A stretch of DNA of 49,784 nt from Erysipelotrichaceae bacterium. GTDB lineage: Bacteria > Bacillota_I > Bacilli_A > Erysipelotrichales > Erysipelotrichaceae. The notes under the pieces were generated by a model. The model saw only the letters and a list, made by a program, of their open reading frames with translations. It ran no database searches and was not told the DNA's origin. How positions within the stretch are numbered: position 1 is the first letter of the stretch; every line of letters starts with the position of its first letter. Positions 32,749-43,016 of the stretch are shown here, in pieces. The stretch lies in the NCBI GenBank assembly GCA_024684175.1, contig JAIKXJ010000067.1:1-49784 (forward strand), written 5' to 3'. A program made the translations under genes and the position numbers.

Positions 32749-33354
32749 TTATATCTTGATCATCATCTCCAGCAGCTGCAGACAAAGCAGCGTCAGGATC
32801 GGCACCGTGAAGGTATCGGCCTTCGTCGGTGAGAACAGTTCGCAAAGACTGGCACACAAAGCGGAAACAAAGACGCTCAGCAAGATCTTGACCATCGAAA
32901 AGTCTGTGAAAGCGGACAAGATCCCCAAGCCCGCCAGGAAACAGACGGCGAACATCGCCGCTGTCCCTTCCAGAGACTTGTGAGCGATCTTGTGCTTCCC
33001 GTAAGGAATGCCCACCAGAGCGGCCGAAGCATCGCCCAGACCCCACATCAGCAGGGCGGCCAGGACCGTATACTTGTTGTCGAAGATCCCCCAGCCGACG
33101 AACGTGATGATCATCAGCATCGCAAACAGTAAGACCAGCGACTCTTTGACCTCCCCCGGTCCCTTCTCCACGAAGAAACGCCGGTAGGCAGGATACTTCT
33201 CGAAGTGATCCAGCAGAGGATAGATCAAAACGATCGCGGTCAGCGAGGCATAGATCACGTGGGTCCAGGTCCTCATCTTCATCAGAATAAGAGCTGTGAT
33301 GGAACACGCGATCATATGCAGAACTTTACGGAATATATACGGTCTCATCTTCAT
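32749..33354 (-). CDS. Polyprenol/phytol kinase-like (phosphatidate cytidylyltransferase fold) membrane protein
   Basis: 201 residues, about six membrane segments. The signatures 'GLGDASAALVGIPYGKHK' and 'HKSLEGTAAMF', then 'ELFSPTKADTFTVP' at the end, match dolichol kinase/phytol kinase and CTP-dependent lipid kinases. It probably phosphorylates a lipid alcohol in the membrane. It is 10 bases upstream of the macro-domain gene, so the two may be cotranscribed, although a functional link is not obvious. Confidence 0.85.
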   Translation of the reverse strand: MKMRPYIFRKVLHMIACSITALILMKMRTWTHVIYASLTAIVLIYPLLDHFEKYPAYRRFFVEKGPGEVKESLVLLFAMLMIITFVGWGIFDNKYTVLAALLMWGLGDASAALVGIPYGKHKIAHKSLEGTAAMFAVCFLAGLGILSAFTDFSMVKILLSVFVSALCASLCELFSPTKADTFTVPILTLLCLQLLEMMIKI

Positions 33355-33381
33355 ATGCTTGTTCTATTCTATGGTATCACC

Positions 33382-33405
33382 AACAAAGAAGGTCATGGAG
33401 ACCTT
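33382..33405 (-). terminator. Terminator of uvrA-like gene
   Basis: On the minus strand AAGGTC-TCCAT-GACCTT followed by CTTTGTT, five bases after the stop codon region. Confidence 0.55.
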
Positions 33406-33409
33406 CCTG

Positions 33410-35899
33410 TCAGATGAACGATCCGGTGATGCTGTCGTTGTTTTCCTTGATCTGCGACGGCGTGCCGCAGGCGACGATCCTTCCGCCGTCCTCTCCGCCG
33501 CCGGGACCCATGTCGATGATGTAGTCGGCATTGCGTATCACATCGAGGTCATGTTCGATGACGACGATCGTGGCACCGAGCTGCTTGAACGAAGCGAAGA
33601 CCTGCAGCAGCGTCTCCACGTCTTTGGGATGTAAGCCGATCGTCGGTTCATCGAAGACGAAGAGCGTATCACTCTGCTTCCGGCCCATCTCATAGGCCAG
33701 CTTGAGCCTCTGGGCTTCCCCGCCCGAAAGGCTCGGGGTCTCTTCGCCCAAAGTCAGATAACCCAGGCCGAGATCTTTCAAAATCTCCAGCCGTGAGGCG
33801 ACACTCTTCAGCTTCGCGCAGAACTTCAGGGCATGTTCGACATCCATGTCCATCAGTTCCGGCAAAGACGCCGACTGACCGTCTTTATTGGTATAGATGA
33901 TCTTCTTCGCCGTATTGCCATAGCGGCTGCCCCGGCAGACCGGACAAGGTACGTCGACATCCGGCAGAAACTGCACGTCCAAAGACACCTGACCGGTACC
34001 GTCGCAGTTCTCACAGCGCAGCGATCCCGTATTGTAGGAAAAATCGGAAGCCTTATAGCCCAGCCGTTTGGCATCGTCGGTCTTCGCAAAGATCTTGCGC
34101 AGTTCATCGTGGACGTTGGCATAGGTCGCCACGGTCGAATGCACATTGATACCGATCGGCGTCGCATCGATCAGTTTGACCTGTGCGATGCCGTCCGCTT
34201 CGATCTTCTTCACATGCGCCGGCAAAGGTCTTCCGTAACATAAATGTTCCAGAGCCGGGATCAGACTCTCCAGGACCATCGTCGTCTTGCCGGATCCCGA
34301 CACGCCGGTCACCAGCGTCAAAGAATTCTTCGGGATCTTTACCTTCAACGGCTTGACCGTATGGATGGCCTCCGTCTCCATTTCGATGAGACCGTCTTCA
34401 AACAGCTTCCTGCCATGATCGATCGCTTCGATCCGCTGACTGTCGTTGAGATACGGAGCGATCAACGATGCCCCGTTATTTTCGATCTCTTCGATGCTTC
34501 CTTGCGCAATGATCCTGCCTCCGTCCGCACCGGCCTTGGGACCCAGTTCGATCATGTGGTCGGCTTGTTTGAGGATCTGCACGTCGTGATCGACCAGGAT
34601 GACGGTATTGCCGTCTTTGACCAGATCCTGCATGACGCCGTTAAGCCCGACGATGTTCGCCGGATGCAAGCCGATCGAAGGTTCATCCAGCACATATAAG
34701 ACGCCGGTCGTCGCATTGCGCACAGCTCTTGCCAGCTGCATCCTCTGCCGCTCACCGGTCGACAAGGTCGAAGAAGCCCGGTCAAGACTCAGATAACCCA
34801 GCCCGAGCTCCATCAGCCGTTTTGCCGTATCGAGATAGGACTCGATGATCTTTTCCGCCATCGGCACCATCTCCTGAGGCAAAGACGAAGGGATCTTTTT
34901 TACCCAATCGATCGAATCTTTCAAAGTCATCTTGCAGACTTCATCCAGAGACAGACCCATGATCTTCGGAGCCCTGGCCGCCTCAGAGAGCCTGGTCCCG
35001 TGACATTCCGGGCAGACGTCTTCCTTCAAGAACTTCTCCACCCGCTTCATGCCTTTTTCGTCCTTGATCTTGTTCAAGGCATTCAACACGGTCGCCTTGG
35101 CGGAATAATAGGTAAAATCCATCTCCGCCGCCAAAGGATTGTCCTTGCCTTTGGGACGGTAGAAGATATGTTTCTTTTCCATCGGACCGTCATAGACGAT
35201 GTCCTTTTCTTCCTTCGTCAGATCCTTGAACGGCACATCCGTCCGCACACCCATCGCCCGGCAGACATCGGTCATCAAAGACCACATCAGAGAATTCCAC
35301 GGCGCCACCGCGCCGTCATCGATGCTCAGATCCTTGTCGGGCACCAGCGTCTCCATATCGACCGTACGCACGACGCCGGTCCCGCCGCAGCACTTGCAGG
35401 CACCGGAAGAATTGAATGCCAGTTCTTCCGCCCCCGGACCGTAGAAACGCTCACCGCATTCCGGACAGACCATCTCCTTCATGGCCGCCACCGCAAATGA
35501 AGGCTTCACATAGTGACCGTTGGGGCAGCGGTGACTGGCCAGTCTGGAAAACATCAGACGCAGGGAATTGAGCAGTTCACTTCCCGTACCGAAGGTCGAG
35601 CGGATGCCCGGAACGCCCGGACGCTGATGCAGAGCTAAAGAAGCCGGTACATACAAAACTTCATCGACATCCGCCCGGGCTGCCTGGGTCATCCTTCTTC
35701 GGGTATAGGTCGATAAGGATTCCAGATATCTCCGCGATCCTTCGGCATACAGGACACCCAAGGCCAGGGAAGATTTTCCCGATCCCGAAACACCGGCGAT
35801 CGCCGTGATCCCGTCCAAAGGGATATCGACATCGATATTTTTCAGATTATGGACCCTGGCACCGCGGACCAGGATCTTTTTCGGTTTGTCATCTCTCAT
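33410..35899 (-). CDS. Short UvrA paralogue (excinuclease-type ABC ATPase)
   Basis: 829 residues from ATG 35899, against about 940 for canonical UvrA. Two ABC ATPase modules: ITAIAGVSGSGKSSLALG (first Walker A), STLSTGERQRMQLARAVR (signature), VLYVLDEPSIGLHP, then LVTGVSGSGKTTM, SLSGGEAQRLKLAYEMGR and FVFDEPTIGLHPKDV. Zinc modules are visible at CPECGERF...CKCCGG and CENCDGTGQ...CPVCRG. The shortfall is in the first half, where UvrB-binding and DNA-binding insertions normally lie. Such paralogues are known from antibiotic self-resistance and alternative repair. TetR upstream suggests induction. ATG follows GAGG by 6 bases. Confidence 0.9.
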   Translation of the reverse strand: MRDDKPKKILVRGARVHNLKNIDVDIPLDGITAIAGVSGSGKSSLALGVLYAEGSRRYLESLSTYTRRRMTQAARADVDEVLYVPASLALHQRPGVPGIRSTFGTGSELLNSLRLMFSRLASHRCPNGHYVKPSFAVAAMKEMVCPECGERFYGPGAEELAFNSSGACKCCGGTGVVRTVDMETLVPDKDLSIDDGAVAPWNSLMWSLMTDVCRAMGVRTDVPFKDLTKEEKDIVYDGPMEKKHIFYRPKGKDNPLAAEMDFTYYSAKATVLNALNKIKDEKGMKRVEKFLKEDVCPECHGTRLSEAARAPKIMGLSLDEVCKMTLKDSIDWVKKIPSSLPQEMVPMAEKIIESYLDTAKRLMELGLGYLSLDRASSTLSTGERQRMQLARAVRNATTGVLYVLDEPSIGLHPANIVGLNGVMQDLVKDGNTVILVDHDVQILKQADHMIELGPKAGADGGRIIAQGSIEEIENNGASLIAPYLNDSQRIEAIDHGRKLFEDGLIEMETEAIHTVKPLKVKIPKNSLTLVTGVSGSGKTTMVLESLIPALEHLCYGRPLPAHVKKIEADGIAQVKLIDATPIGINVHSTVATYANVHDELRKIFAKTDDAKRLGYKASDFSYNTGSLRCENCDGTGQVSLDVQFLPDVDVPCPVCRGSRYGNTAKKIIYTNKDGQSASLPELMDMDVEHALKFCAKLKSVASRLEILKDLGLGYLTLGEETPSLSGGEAQRLKLAYEMGRKQSDTLFVFDEPTIGLHPKDVETLLQVFASFKQLGATIVVIEHDLDVIRNADYIIDMGPGGGEDGGRIVACGTPSQIKENNDSITGSFI

Positions 35900-35913
35900 A
35901 TGCTTCCTCACAA

Positions 35914-35938
35914 TAAAAAACCGTCAGTTGACTGACAG
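35914..35938 (-). terminator. Terminator between tetR and uvrA-like gene
   Basis: On the minus strand CTGTCAGT-CA-ACTGACGG (one G-U pair) followed by TTTTTT, just before the ribosome-binding site of the uvrA-like gene. It may attenuate readthrough. Confidence 0.7.
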
Positions 35939-35939
35939 T

Positions 35940-36503
35940 CTAGACCCAGAGGTCCTCATCGATCTCCCGCTTATGGTGATCATAGAGCCGGTAGATCATC
36001 GAAGCGACATTATGGGCACTTTCTTTCTTTCCGCCTTCCTCCCATTTCAGGAAGGAATTCAACAAGCCTCCCGCATAGGCATACAATTCATACATGTGCA
36101 GCTTCTTCTGCGGCAGGATGTTCTTGACCATGTATTCATTGACCGCATCCACCAGGATCGCATACAGACCCTTGTTGTTGAGAGTCAGGAAGTACCTGGC
36201 ATAACGGTCAAAGTAATTCAAAGAAAATTCGATGTGCTCCAGACGCATGAAGACATCCGGATCGTCCTTCTCACCGCCTTCGATCATATAGCCGTTGACG
36301 ATGATGTTGAGATAATCGCACAAGGCATCGTAAAGATTCTCGTAGTAACGGTAAAAAGACATGCGCGAGACTTTGCCGCGCCGTATGACGTCGCTCACCT
36401 TGATCCGGGAGAATTCCTTCTCTTCCAGTTCATCGAGGATCGCATTGCCGATCGCCATCCTGGTGGCGACCGTTCTGTTGTTCAGTTCCGTCTTGATCTT
36501 CAC
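35940..36503 (-). CDS. TetR/AcrR family transcriptional regulator
   Basis: 187 residues. The N-terminal helix-turn-helix is RMAIGNAILDELEEKEFSRI, KVSDVIRRGKVSRMSFYRYY, with the TetR-like 'SR.SFYRYY..L' recognition helix. The ligand domain is helical and novel. It starts with GTG at 36503. Located just before the UvrA paralogue on the same strand, it probably controls its own promoter and the downstream gene. Ligand unknown. Confidence 0.88.
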   Translation of the reverse strand: MKIKTELNNRTVATRMAIGNAILDELEEKEFSRIKVSDVIRRGKVSRMSFYRYYENLYDALCDYLNIIVNGYMIEGGEKDDPDVFMRLEHIEFSLNYFDRYARYFLTLNNKGLYAILVDAVNEYMVKNILPQKKLHMYELYAYAGGLLNSFLKWEEGGKKESAHNVASMIYRLYDHHKREIDEDLWV

Positions 36504-36524
36504 TTCTGTTACAAAAACCTCTTG

Positions 36525-36544
36525 AATGTCCCTATTGTGACATT
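36525..36544. promoter_or_regulatory. Candidate operator for the TetR regulator
   Basis: Inverted repeat AATGTC-N8-GACATT between the tetR promoter and its start codon, a typical place for autorepression. Arms are only 6 bp. Confidence 0.4.
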
Positions 36545-36560
36545 TTTCCCCTTTTTGTAC

Positions 36561-36589
36561 ATTTTATCACAGTCTGTTTCTCCTTACAA
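36561..36589 (-). promoter_or_regulatory. Promoter of tetR
   Basis: On the minus strand TTGTAA (36589-36584), a 17-base spacer and TAAAAT (36566-36561). Confidence 0.55.
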
Positions 36590-36619
36590 TTTTGACATGT
36601 ATGGATGGAGGTTTTTCCT

Positions 36620-37447
36620 ATGCGTATTATTGCGGATTCATCCTGTGATCTCTACTCACCGGATCTTCAAGATTTCAAAACTGTCCCGCTGACGGTCTAC
36701 ACCGACGAAAGAAGCTTCCTCGATGCGGAAGATCTCGATGTGAGCGAAATGCTGGACTATCTTGCACGGTATAAAGACCGTTCCTATACATCCTGCCCGA
36801 GCATCGATGCCTGGTCGGAAGCGTTCCAAGGTGCCGATGAGATCATCGCCGTCACCATCACTTCCGCGCTTTCCGGCTCTTACAATTCCGCACTGTCGGC
36901 TGCGCAGATGTATATGGACGAACATCCGGGTGCCAAAGTCTCCGTCATCGATTCCTTATCGACCGGCGGCGAAGAGATCCTGCTTATCGAGAAGATCGAC
37001 GAACTCAGAAAACAAGGTCTGAGCTTCGAAGAGATCGATGCGCAAGCCCGTGCTTACCTCAAGACCACCAGGCTCTTCTTCTCCTTCTTCTCCTTGCACA
37101 ACCTCGCCCAGAACGGCCGGGTCAACAAGATCGTCGCCGCATCGCTCAATGTTCTCAACATCGGCGTCACCGGCACGGCCACACAAGAAGGCACGATCGC
37201 CGTTACCGGCAAAGCCAGAGGCGAGAAGAAATGCCAGAAAGTCTTGTTGGAAGAGATGGAAAAGGCAGGATTCAACGGAAAGAAAGCCATCATCACCCAT
37301 ACGGAAAATCCCGAAGGCGCCGAAAGTCTCAAAGAACTCGTCTTATCCAAGTATCCGCAAGCCGACATCACGATCCATGCGACCCGCGGCTTATGCAGCT
37401 ACTACATGGAACGGCGCGGTGTCGTCATCTGCCTGGAAACAAACTAA
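36620..37447 (+). CDS. DegV family fatty-acid-binding protein
   Basis: 275 residues from ATG 36620. N-terminal MRIIADSSCDL and 'VPLTVYTDERSFLDAEDLDV', then TSCPSIDAWSEAF and ITSALSGSYNSALSA are the DegV hallmarks. The C-terminal half has LFFSFFSLHNLAQNGRVNKI. DegV/FakB proteins bind fatty acids and present them to FakA kinase for phosphorylation. No fakA is in the window. GGAGG lies 8 bases upstream; divergent from tetR. Confidence 0.93.
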   Translation: MRIIADSSCDLYSPDLQDFKTVPLTVYTDERSFLDAEDLDVSEMLDYLARYKDRSYTSCPSIDAWSEAFQGADEIIAVTITSALSGSYNSALSAAQMYMDEHPGAKVSVIDSLSTGGEEILLIEKIDELRKQGLSFEEIDAQARAYLKTTRLFFSFFSLHNLAQNGRVNKIVAASLNVLNIGVTGTATQEGTIAVTGKARGEKKCQKVLLEEMEKAGFNGKKAIITHTENPEGAESLKELVLSKYPQADITIHATRGLCSYYMERRGVVICLETN

Positions 37448-37476
37448 AAACTCTATCAGCCGATAGAGTTTTTTAA
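37446..37476. terminator. Bidirectional terminator after degV and GH1 gene
   Basis: AAACTCTATC-AGCC-GATAGAGTTT with flanking A- and T-runs, between convergent genes. Confidence 0.88.
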
Positions 37477-37477
37477 A

Positions 37478-38971
<1,494 letters not shown>

Positions 38972-38975
38972 TCAC

Positions 38976-38995
38976 TGACCGGGTCTCCCCGGTCA
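38976..38995 (-). promoter_or_regulatory. Intergenic hairpin between PTS and GH1 genes
   Basis: TGACCGGG-TCTC-CCCGGTCA, 8-bp perfect stem with no T-run, upstream of the GH1 ribosome-binding site. More like an mRNA-stability or processing element than a terminator. Confidence 0.5.
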
Positions 38996-39020
38996 TTCAT
39001 ATCTGTTTTCTGTTACTTGA

Positions 39021-40406
39021 TCACGCTTCTTCTTTATATAAGACCATCGTGCCGATAAAGGCAAGGATGAAACCCAAGGCAACGGAGATGCAGCCGTTGA
39101 CCATGTTGGCTGTCGTCAGACCGGAGAAGCAGATGAAGGATCCGACGACCGGAAGACCGAACGTCAGACCGACCACGCCCGCATGGCTCAGGCCGCAATA
39201 GAAGCCGGCGATCGCACAGGCGATGACTTCCACGATCAGACAAGTCTTGTTTCTGAATAAGACACCGTAGATCGTCGGTTCGGAGACGGAACCCAGCAGT
39301 TGGGAAGTGAGAGCAACCAGACCTGTCTCTTTTTCTTCCGCCTTTCTCGTCTTCAGGATATAAGCGAGGTCGATGCCGACCAATGCCATGCCATAGATCG
39401 CCATATAAGGGAAGTAGAGGTAATCGACACCGTTCTGCATGTAGATCGCGAACGTCGCCAAGAAGACCGGTCCGCCCAGACCGAAGGCGACCATGAAGAC
39501 ATAGAGCGCACAGACCAGGGCACCTTCCAGCCAGCCGGCATGTTCACTGAGTGCCAGGACGAGGGTCGCCAGACCGTTACCTGCCCACTGGCCGATCGGA
39601 CCTAAGACACAAAGACCTAAGGCTGCCATGATGACAACAGTCAGCGTCGGAACGAATACGGTTTTTAAAACATTCGGAATGACTTTGTTCAGCAGTTTTT
39701 CAACATAGACCTGAACAGCGACGATCAGAATGATCGGTAAGAACGAGGAACTGTAATCGATCAGTGTCATCGGGATCAGACCGAAGACCTTGAACGGATT
39801 GCCGGCCGCGACCACTCCGGAGATCGCCGGAGACATCAGGATCGCTGCCAGGACCAGAGAGATGACCGTGTTGGCACCGAGCTTCTGTGAAGAAGAGTAC
39901 GCCAGTAAGAACGGCAAGAAGTAAGTGATCGCCGTTCCGATACCGTCCATCAATACATAGATATCGGATTCCGGAGTCATCCAGCCAAGCAGAGACGGAC
40001 CGAAGATCGCCGTGACGGACTTGAACATGCCCATGACGACGAAGGCATAGACGATCGGCGAGATACAGCCAGTCATGGCTTCAAAGAAGGTGTTGACGAC
40101 CGCTTTGAAACCTTTTTCTTTTCCTGCATCGAGATTCTCGTCGATAGCTTTCTCTTCCCTGAAGCTTCCCAGCTTCACGAAATCCTGATAGACATCGTCG
40201 ACCGCCGGTCCGATGATGACCTGCAGCTCACCAACGTTCTTCTGGGTGCCCATGACACCGGAGATCGCCTTGATCGCATCTGCATCGATCTTCTCATCAT
40301 CCTTGATACGGATACGAAGTCTTGTCGCACAATGGGTCACGCTGGAAACATTATCTTTACCGCCGACCAGTTCCAGTATTTTTTCAACATCTACTTTCTT
40401 AGCCAT
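39021..40406 (-). CDS. PTS beta-glucoside-type EIIBC permease
   Basis: 461 residues. The EIIB domain (1-85) carries ELVGGKDNVSSVTHCATRLR with the phosphocysteine C27 and 'GVMGTQKNVGELQVIIGPAV'. EIIC (about 105-461) has ten hydrophobic segments and the motif SEPTIYGVLFRNKT. No EIIA domain follows, unlike BglF, so phosphate must come from an EIIA elsewhere. Imports and phosphorylates an aryl or beta-glucoside for the GH1 enzyme. Confidence 0.93.
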   Translation of the reverse strand: MAKKVDVEKILELVGGKDNVSSVTHCATRLRIRIKDDEKIDADAIKAISGVMGTQKNVGELQVIIGPAVDDVYQDFVKLGSFREEKAIDENLDAGKEKGFKAVVNTFFEAMTGCISPIVYAFVVMGMFKSVTAIFGPSLLGWMTPESDIYVLMDGIGTAITYFLPFLLAYSSSQKLGANTVISLVLAAILMSPAISGVVAAGNPFKVFGLIPMTLIDYSSSFLPIILIVAVQVYVEKLLNKVIPNVLKTVFVPTLTVVIMAALGLCVLGPIGQWAGNGLATLVLALSEHAGWLEGALVCALYVFMVAFGLGGPVFLATFAIYMQNGVDYLYFPYMAIYGMALVGIDLAYILKTRKAEEKETGLVALTSQLLGSVSEPTIYGVLFRNKTCLIVEVIACAIAGFYCGLSHAGVVGLTFGLPVVGSFICFSGLTTANMVNGCISVALGFILAFIGTMVLYKEEA

Positions 40407-40480
40407 AGTTTTCCTTTCTTGACTGATTCCCAGTCTTACTTTTTCTTGCCGATCTTTTCAATATCGGTATTTACAGCTTC

Positions 40481-40496
40481 ATTGTATGCGCTTTTA
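40481..40496 (-). promoter_or_regulatory. Promoter -10 with overlapping cre-like site of the beta-glucoside PTS operon
   Basis: On the minus strand the sequence TAAAAGCGCATACAAT holds a cre-like box (TAAAAGCGCATACA, 12 of 14 matches to TGWAANCGNTNWCA) overlapping the -10 TACAAT. Binding of CcpA here would block transcription when glucose is present. The -35 is not clear. Confidence 0.5.
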
Positions 40497-40530
40497 CGAT
40501 CTCTTCCTATGTCGTTAACCTCTGATTTTA

Positions 40531-40560
40531 TTGACCAAATCACAGATTTTCTGCTATCTT
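40531..40560 (+). promoter_or_regulatory. Promoter of the AraC-type regulator
   Basis: TTGACC (40531-40536), an 18-base spacer, TATCTT (40555-40560). Confidence 0.5.
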
Positions 40561-40584
40561 GAAGAAAAAAGAGAGGAAACAACG

Positions 40585-41583
40585 ATGACGCCGGAAGAAC
40601 TGAAACAAAAACTCATGCAGATCACCGCATCGGAAGAAAACTATCGAAACGGCATCCGACCCGACACATCTGCCTTCCCGTTCACAAAAGTCAACGGCCT
40701 GGATGTGATGGAGTTTTCCTATGCGAACATCTCTTCACAGTTCAACGCCATACCCTTCCTGGTAAGAAAACACTCCCGCTTCCGCGATTATCCTTTTCAC
40801 ATCCATGACTGGATCGAGATCACCTATATGTATTCGGGTTCCTGTGTACAGGTCATCGAAGGCAAAGAATACCGGATGGAACAGGGTCAGCTGATCCTGA
40901 TGGCGCCGGGAACGGTCCACACGATCCTGCCTTTGAAAGAAGAAGACATCCTGGTCATGATCGCCTTAGGACAGAAACATCTGACCAACAACTTCTTCAA
41001 CCGCCTGTCCTCCTCTTCGATCGTCTCCAACTTCTTCATCAACGCCTTCAATACGCAAAGTTCCAGGGAACCCTTTTTCCTCTTCCCTTCCCAGGATGAC
41101 CGCCGTCTGAAAGTCTTCATTGAAGAATTCCTCTGCGAATGGTACGACCAGTCTCTGGCGACCCTCGACATCCAGAACAACATCTTCTCTTTGATCATAT
41201 CGGAACTGGTCAACATCATGAACGATCACATGACCGCATCCCGCATCCGCAGCAGGAACAGCTATATCATACCTTTGCTGCGCTACATCGAAGAGAATTA
41301 CAAGAACTGTACTCTTTCCGATGCCGCCGATGCCTTCGGGCTCAACTCGAACTACCTTTCCAATCTTTTAAAGAAACACACCGGATCTTCCTTCAACGAA
41401 CTCGTATCAAAAGAAAAGTTATCCGCAGCCAAACGGCTCCTGGATAACTCCGATCTTTCCGTCAACGAGATCATCAATTATGTCGGCTATCAAAACATGT
41501 CCTTCTTCTATAAAAAGTTCAAAGAACGGTATGGCATCCTGCCGGGCGATTACCGGAAACACAACGTCAGGATCGCCTCCTGA
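40585..41583 (+). CDS. AraC family transcriptional regulator
   Basis: 332 residues from ATG 40585. An N-terminal cupin sensor (FHIHDWIEITYMYSGSCVQV, LILMAPGTVHTI) and a C-terminal double HTH (CTLSDAADAFGLNSNYLSNL and LSVNEIINYVGYQNMSFFYK, KKFKERYGILPGDYR). It lies divergent from the PTS-GH1 operon and probably regulates it. AGAGAGG is 9 bases before ATG; earlier starts lie in the promoter. Confidence 0.93.
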   Translation: MTPEELKQKLMQITASEENYRNGIRPDTSAFPFTKVNGLDVMEFSYANISSQFNAIPFLVRKHSRFRDYPFHIHDWIEITYMYSGSCVQVIEGKEYRMEQGQLILMAPGTVHTILPLKEEDILVMIALGQKHLTNNFFNRLSSSSIVSNFFINAFNTQSSREPFFLFPSQDDRRLKVFIEEFLCEWYDQSLATLDIQNNIFSLIISELVNIMNDHMTASRIRSRNSYIIPLLRYIEENYKNCTLSDAADAFGLNSNYLSNLLKKHTGSSFNELVSKEKLSAAKRLLDNSDLSVNEIINYVGYQNMSFFYKKFKERYGILPGDYRKHNVRIAS

Positions 41584-41586
41584 TCC

Positions 41587-41883
41587 TCATCCTTTCAGCA
41601 CTTCCGCGATCGCCTTACCCTCCAGGATGAAACGCACGACGCATTCCCCTTCCTCGCCGATCAGATCATAGATCCTGCCGGCCGAAAACGTTCCCCGGGC
41701 GACCGTACGGACCGAATTGGCCACATAGGCACACTTGTTTCCTTTCCTGAACACGGCGATCGCCTCATCGTCATAACAGTTGTCATGTTCCTTCTTGATC
41801 TTGAGCTCATCGCCGATCCGCAGATACGCCGGTCCGAAGAGATCATCGAGATGATCGACCGTGATATAGATCCTTTTTTCCAT
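41587..41883 (-). CDS. Stand-alone HIRAN domain protein
   Basis: 98 residues that match the HIRAN fold throughout: IYITVDHLDDLFGPAYLRIG, then 'LKIKKEHDNCYDDEAIAV' (HIRAN motif 'L.REP.NPYDP.AIAV') and CAYVANSVRTVARGT ('iGYvp'). HIRAN modules bind DNA, often 3' ends, in repair and remodelling proteins such as Rad5/HLTF; bacterial stand-alone copies have unknown roles. GAGGTGA precedes ATG. It starts 120 bases from the divergent WYL regulator gene. Confidence 0.8.
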   Translation of the reverse strand: MEKRIYITVDHLDDLFGPAYLRIGDELKIKKEHDNCYDDEAIAVFRKGNKCAYVANSVRTVARGTFSAGRIYDLIGEEGECVVRFILEGKAIAEVLKG

Positions 41884-42002
41884 AATTCACCTCACCTGTC
41901 TGTATCCTAACCCTTTTTCTGCGCAAAAAAGACGCCTCAGGATATTTCCGGCTTTCTGGCGTAAAAACCTGCCACGTGTTAATATGGAATCGAGGTGAGA
42001 CT

Positions 42003-42968
42003 GTGGAGAAAAAACAAAGCGTTCTGGCAATGCTCAGCATCCTGGAGACCTATTCCGATGAGGAACATCCTCTGTCCGTGAATCAGATCTCCGACCATCT
42101 GCAAAACGAATACGATCTGAAGCTTGAGCGAAGGACCATCTATTCCAATATCGAACTTTTGTCCAACAGCGGCTACGAGATCTCGAAATACGAAGACAAC
42201 CGCAAAGGCTACTACCTGCAAGGCAGGAAATTCAACAAAAGCGAAGTCCTTCTTTTGTGCAATGCCATCCATGCTTCCCACTTCATCTCCGGCCGCCAGT
42301 CCCAGGAACTGATCAGAAAGCTCCTGTCGACCCAATCCAAATACCAGGCCAAGGAGTTTACCGATAAGGTCTACATGGCCAATCCGCTGAAGACGGCCAA
42401 CAAGCAGCTCTTATATACCATCGAAGCCGTATCGGAAGCCATACGCGACCGCAAGGTGCTGAAGTTCACGTATCTGCACTACGACAAAAACAAGAAACTG
42501 GTTCCGCGCAGAGACGAGCCTTACTTCTTCGAACCGCGCTATATCGTCTATGCCGATTCAAGAGCCTATATGATCGCCACCTCAGTCCACCACGACGGTT
42601 TCACACACTACCGTCTCGACCGAATGAAAGATGCGCAAGTGACGGCAGAACCGGCACGTCTCCTGCCGAAAAATGTCGATGCCTACGAATATGCCCGGAA
42701 CAAGCTGTTCATGTACAACGGCGAAATGAATTACGTCACCTTCAAGTGCGACAATGCGGCGATCGACCAGATGATCGACATCTTCGGACCGGAGATCTCC
42801 GTCATTCCGGCAGATGAAGATCATTTCTTCATCCGGATCAGGACCTCCGGGACCGGAGCGGTCTACCTTGCCCAGCAGTACATGGACCACATTACGATCC
42901 ACGAACCGGAAGAACTGAGGAACGAATTCCTCAAGAAACTGCAGGACACTGCCAAACGTTACCGATAG
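42003..42968 (+). CDS. WYL domain transcriptional regulator
   Basis: 321 residues from GTG 42003, which follows GAGGTGA by 4 bases; an earlier GTG (41976) has no site. An N-terminal winged HTH (HPLSVNQISDHLQNEYDLKL, RRTIYSNIELLSNSGYEI) is followed by a WYL ligand domain: LKFTYLHYD...FFEPRYIVYADSRAYMIAT, with YRLDRMKDAQVT. Such PafBC-like regulators respond to nucleic acid ligands or damage. Divergent placement suggests it controls the HIRAN gene. Confidence 0.92.
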   Translation: MEKKQSVLAMLSILETYSDEEHPLSVNQISDHLQNEYDLKLERRTIYSNIELLSNSGYEISKYEDNRKGYYLQGRKFNKSEVLLLCNAIHASHFISGRQSQELIRKLLSTQSKYQAKEFTDKVYMANPLKTANKQLLYTIEAVSEAIRDRKVLKFTYLHYDKNKKLVPRRDEPYFFEPRYIVYADSRAYMIATSVHHDGFTHYRLDRMKDAQVTAEPARLLPKNVDAYEYARNKLFMYNGEMNYVTFKCDNAAIDQMIDIFGPEISVIPADEDHFFIRIRTSGTGAVYLAQQYMDHITIHEPEELRNEFLKKLQDTAKRYR

Positions 42969-42985
42969 TTTCTTACCATATATAT

Positions 42986-43016
42986 AAAGAAAAGGACAGC
43001 CGCTGTCCTTTTCTTT
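42986..43016. terminator. Bidirectional terminator
   Basis: Perfect 14-bp stem AAAGAAAAGGACAG / CTGTCCTTTTCTTT with a 3-base loop, between convergent genes. Confidence 0.9.

Noticed and set aside
38976..38995. Terminator between the PTS and GH1 genes
   Set aside because: The hairpin has no T-run, and the two genes are functionally linked, so it is treated as an mRNA element.
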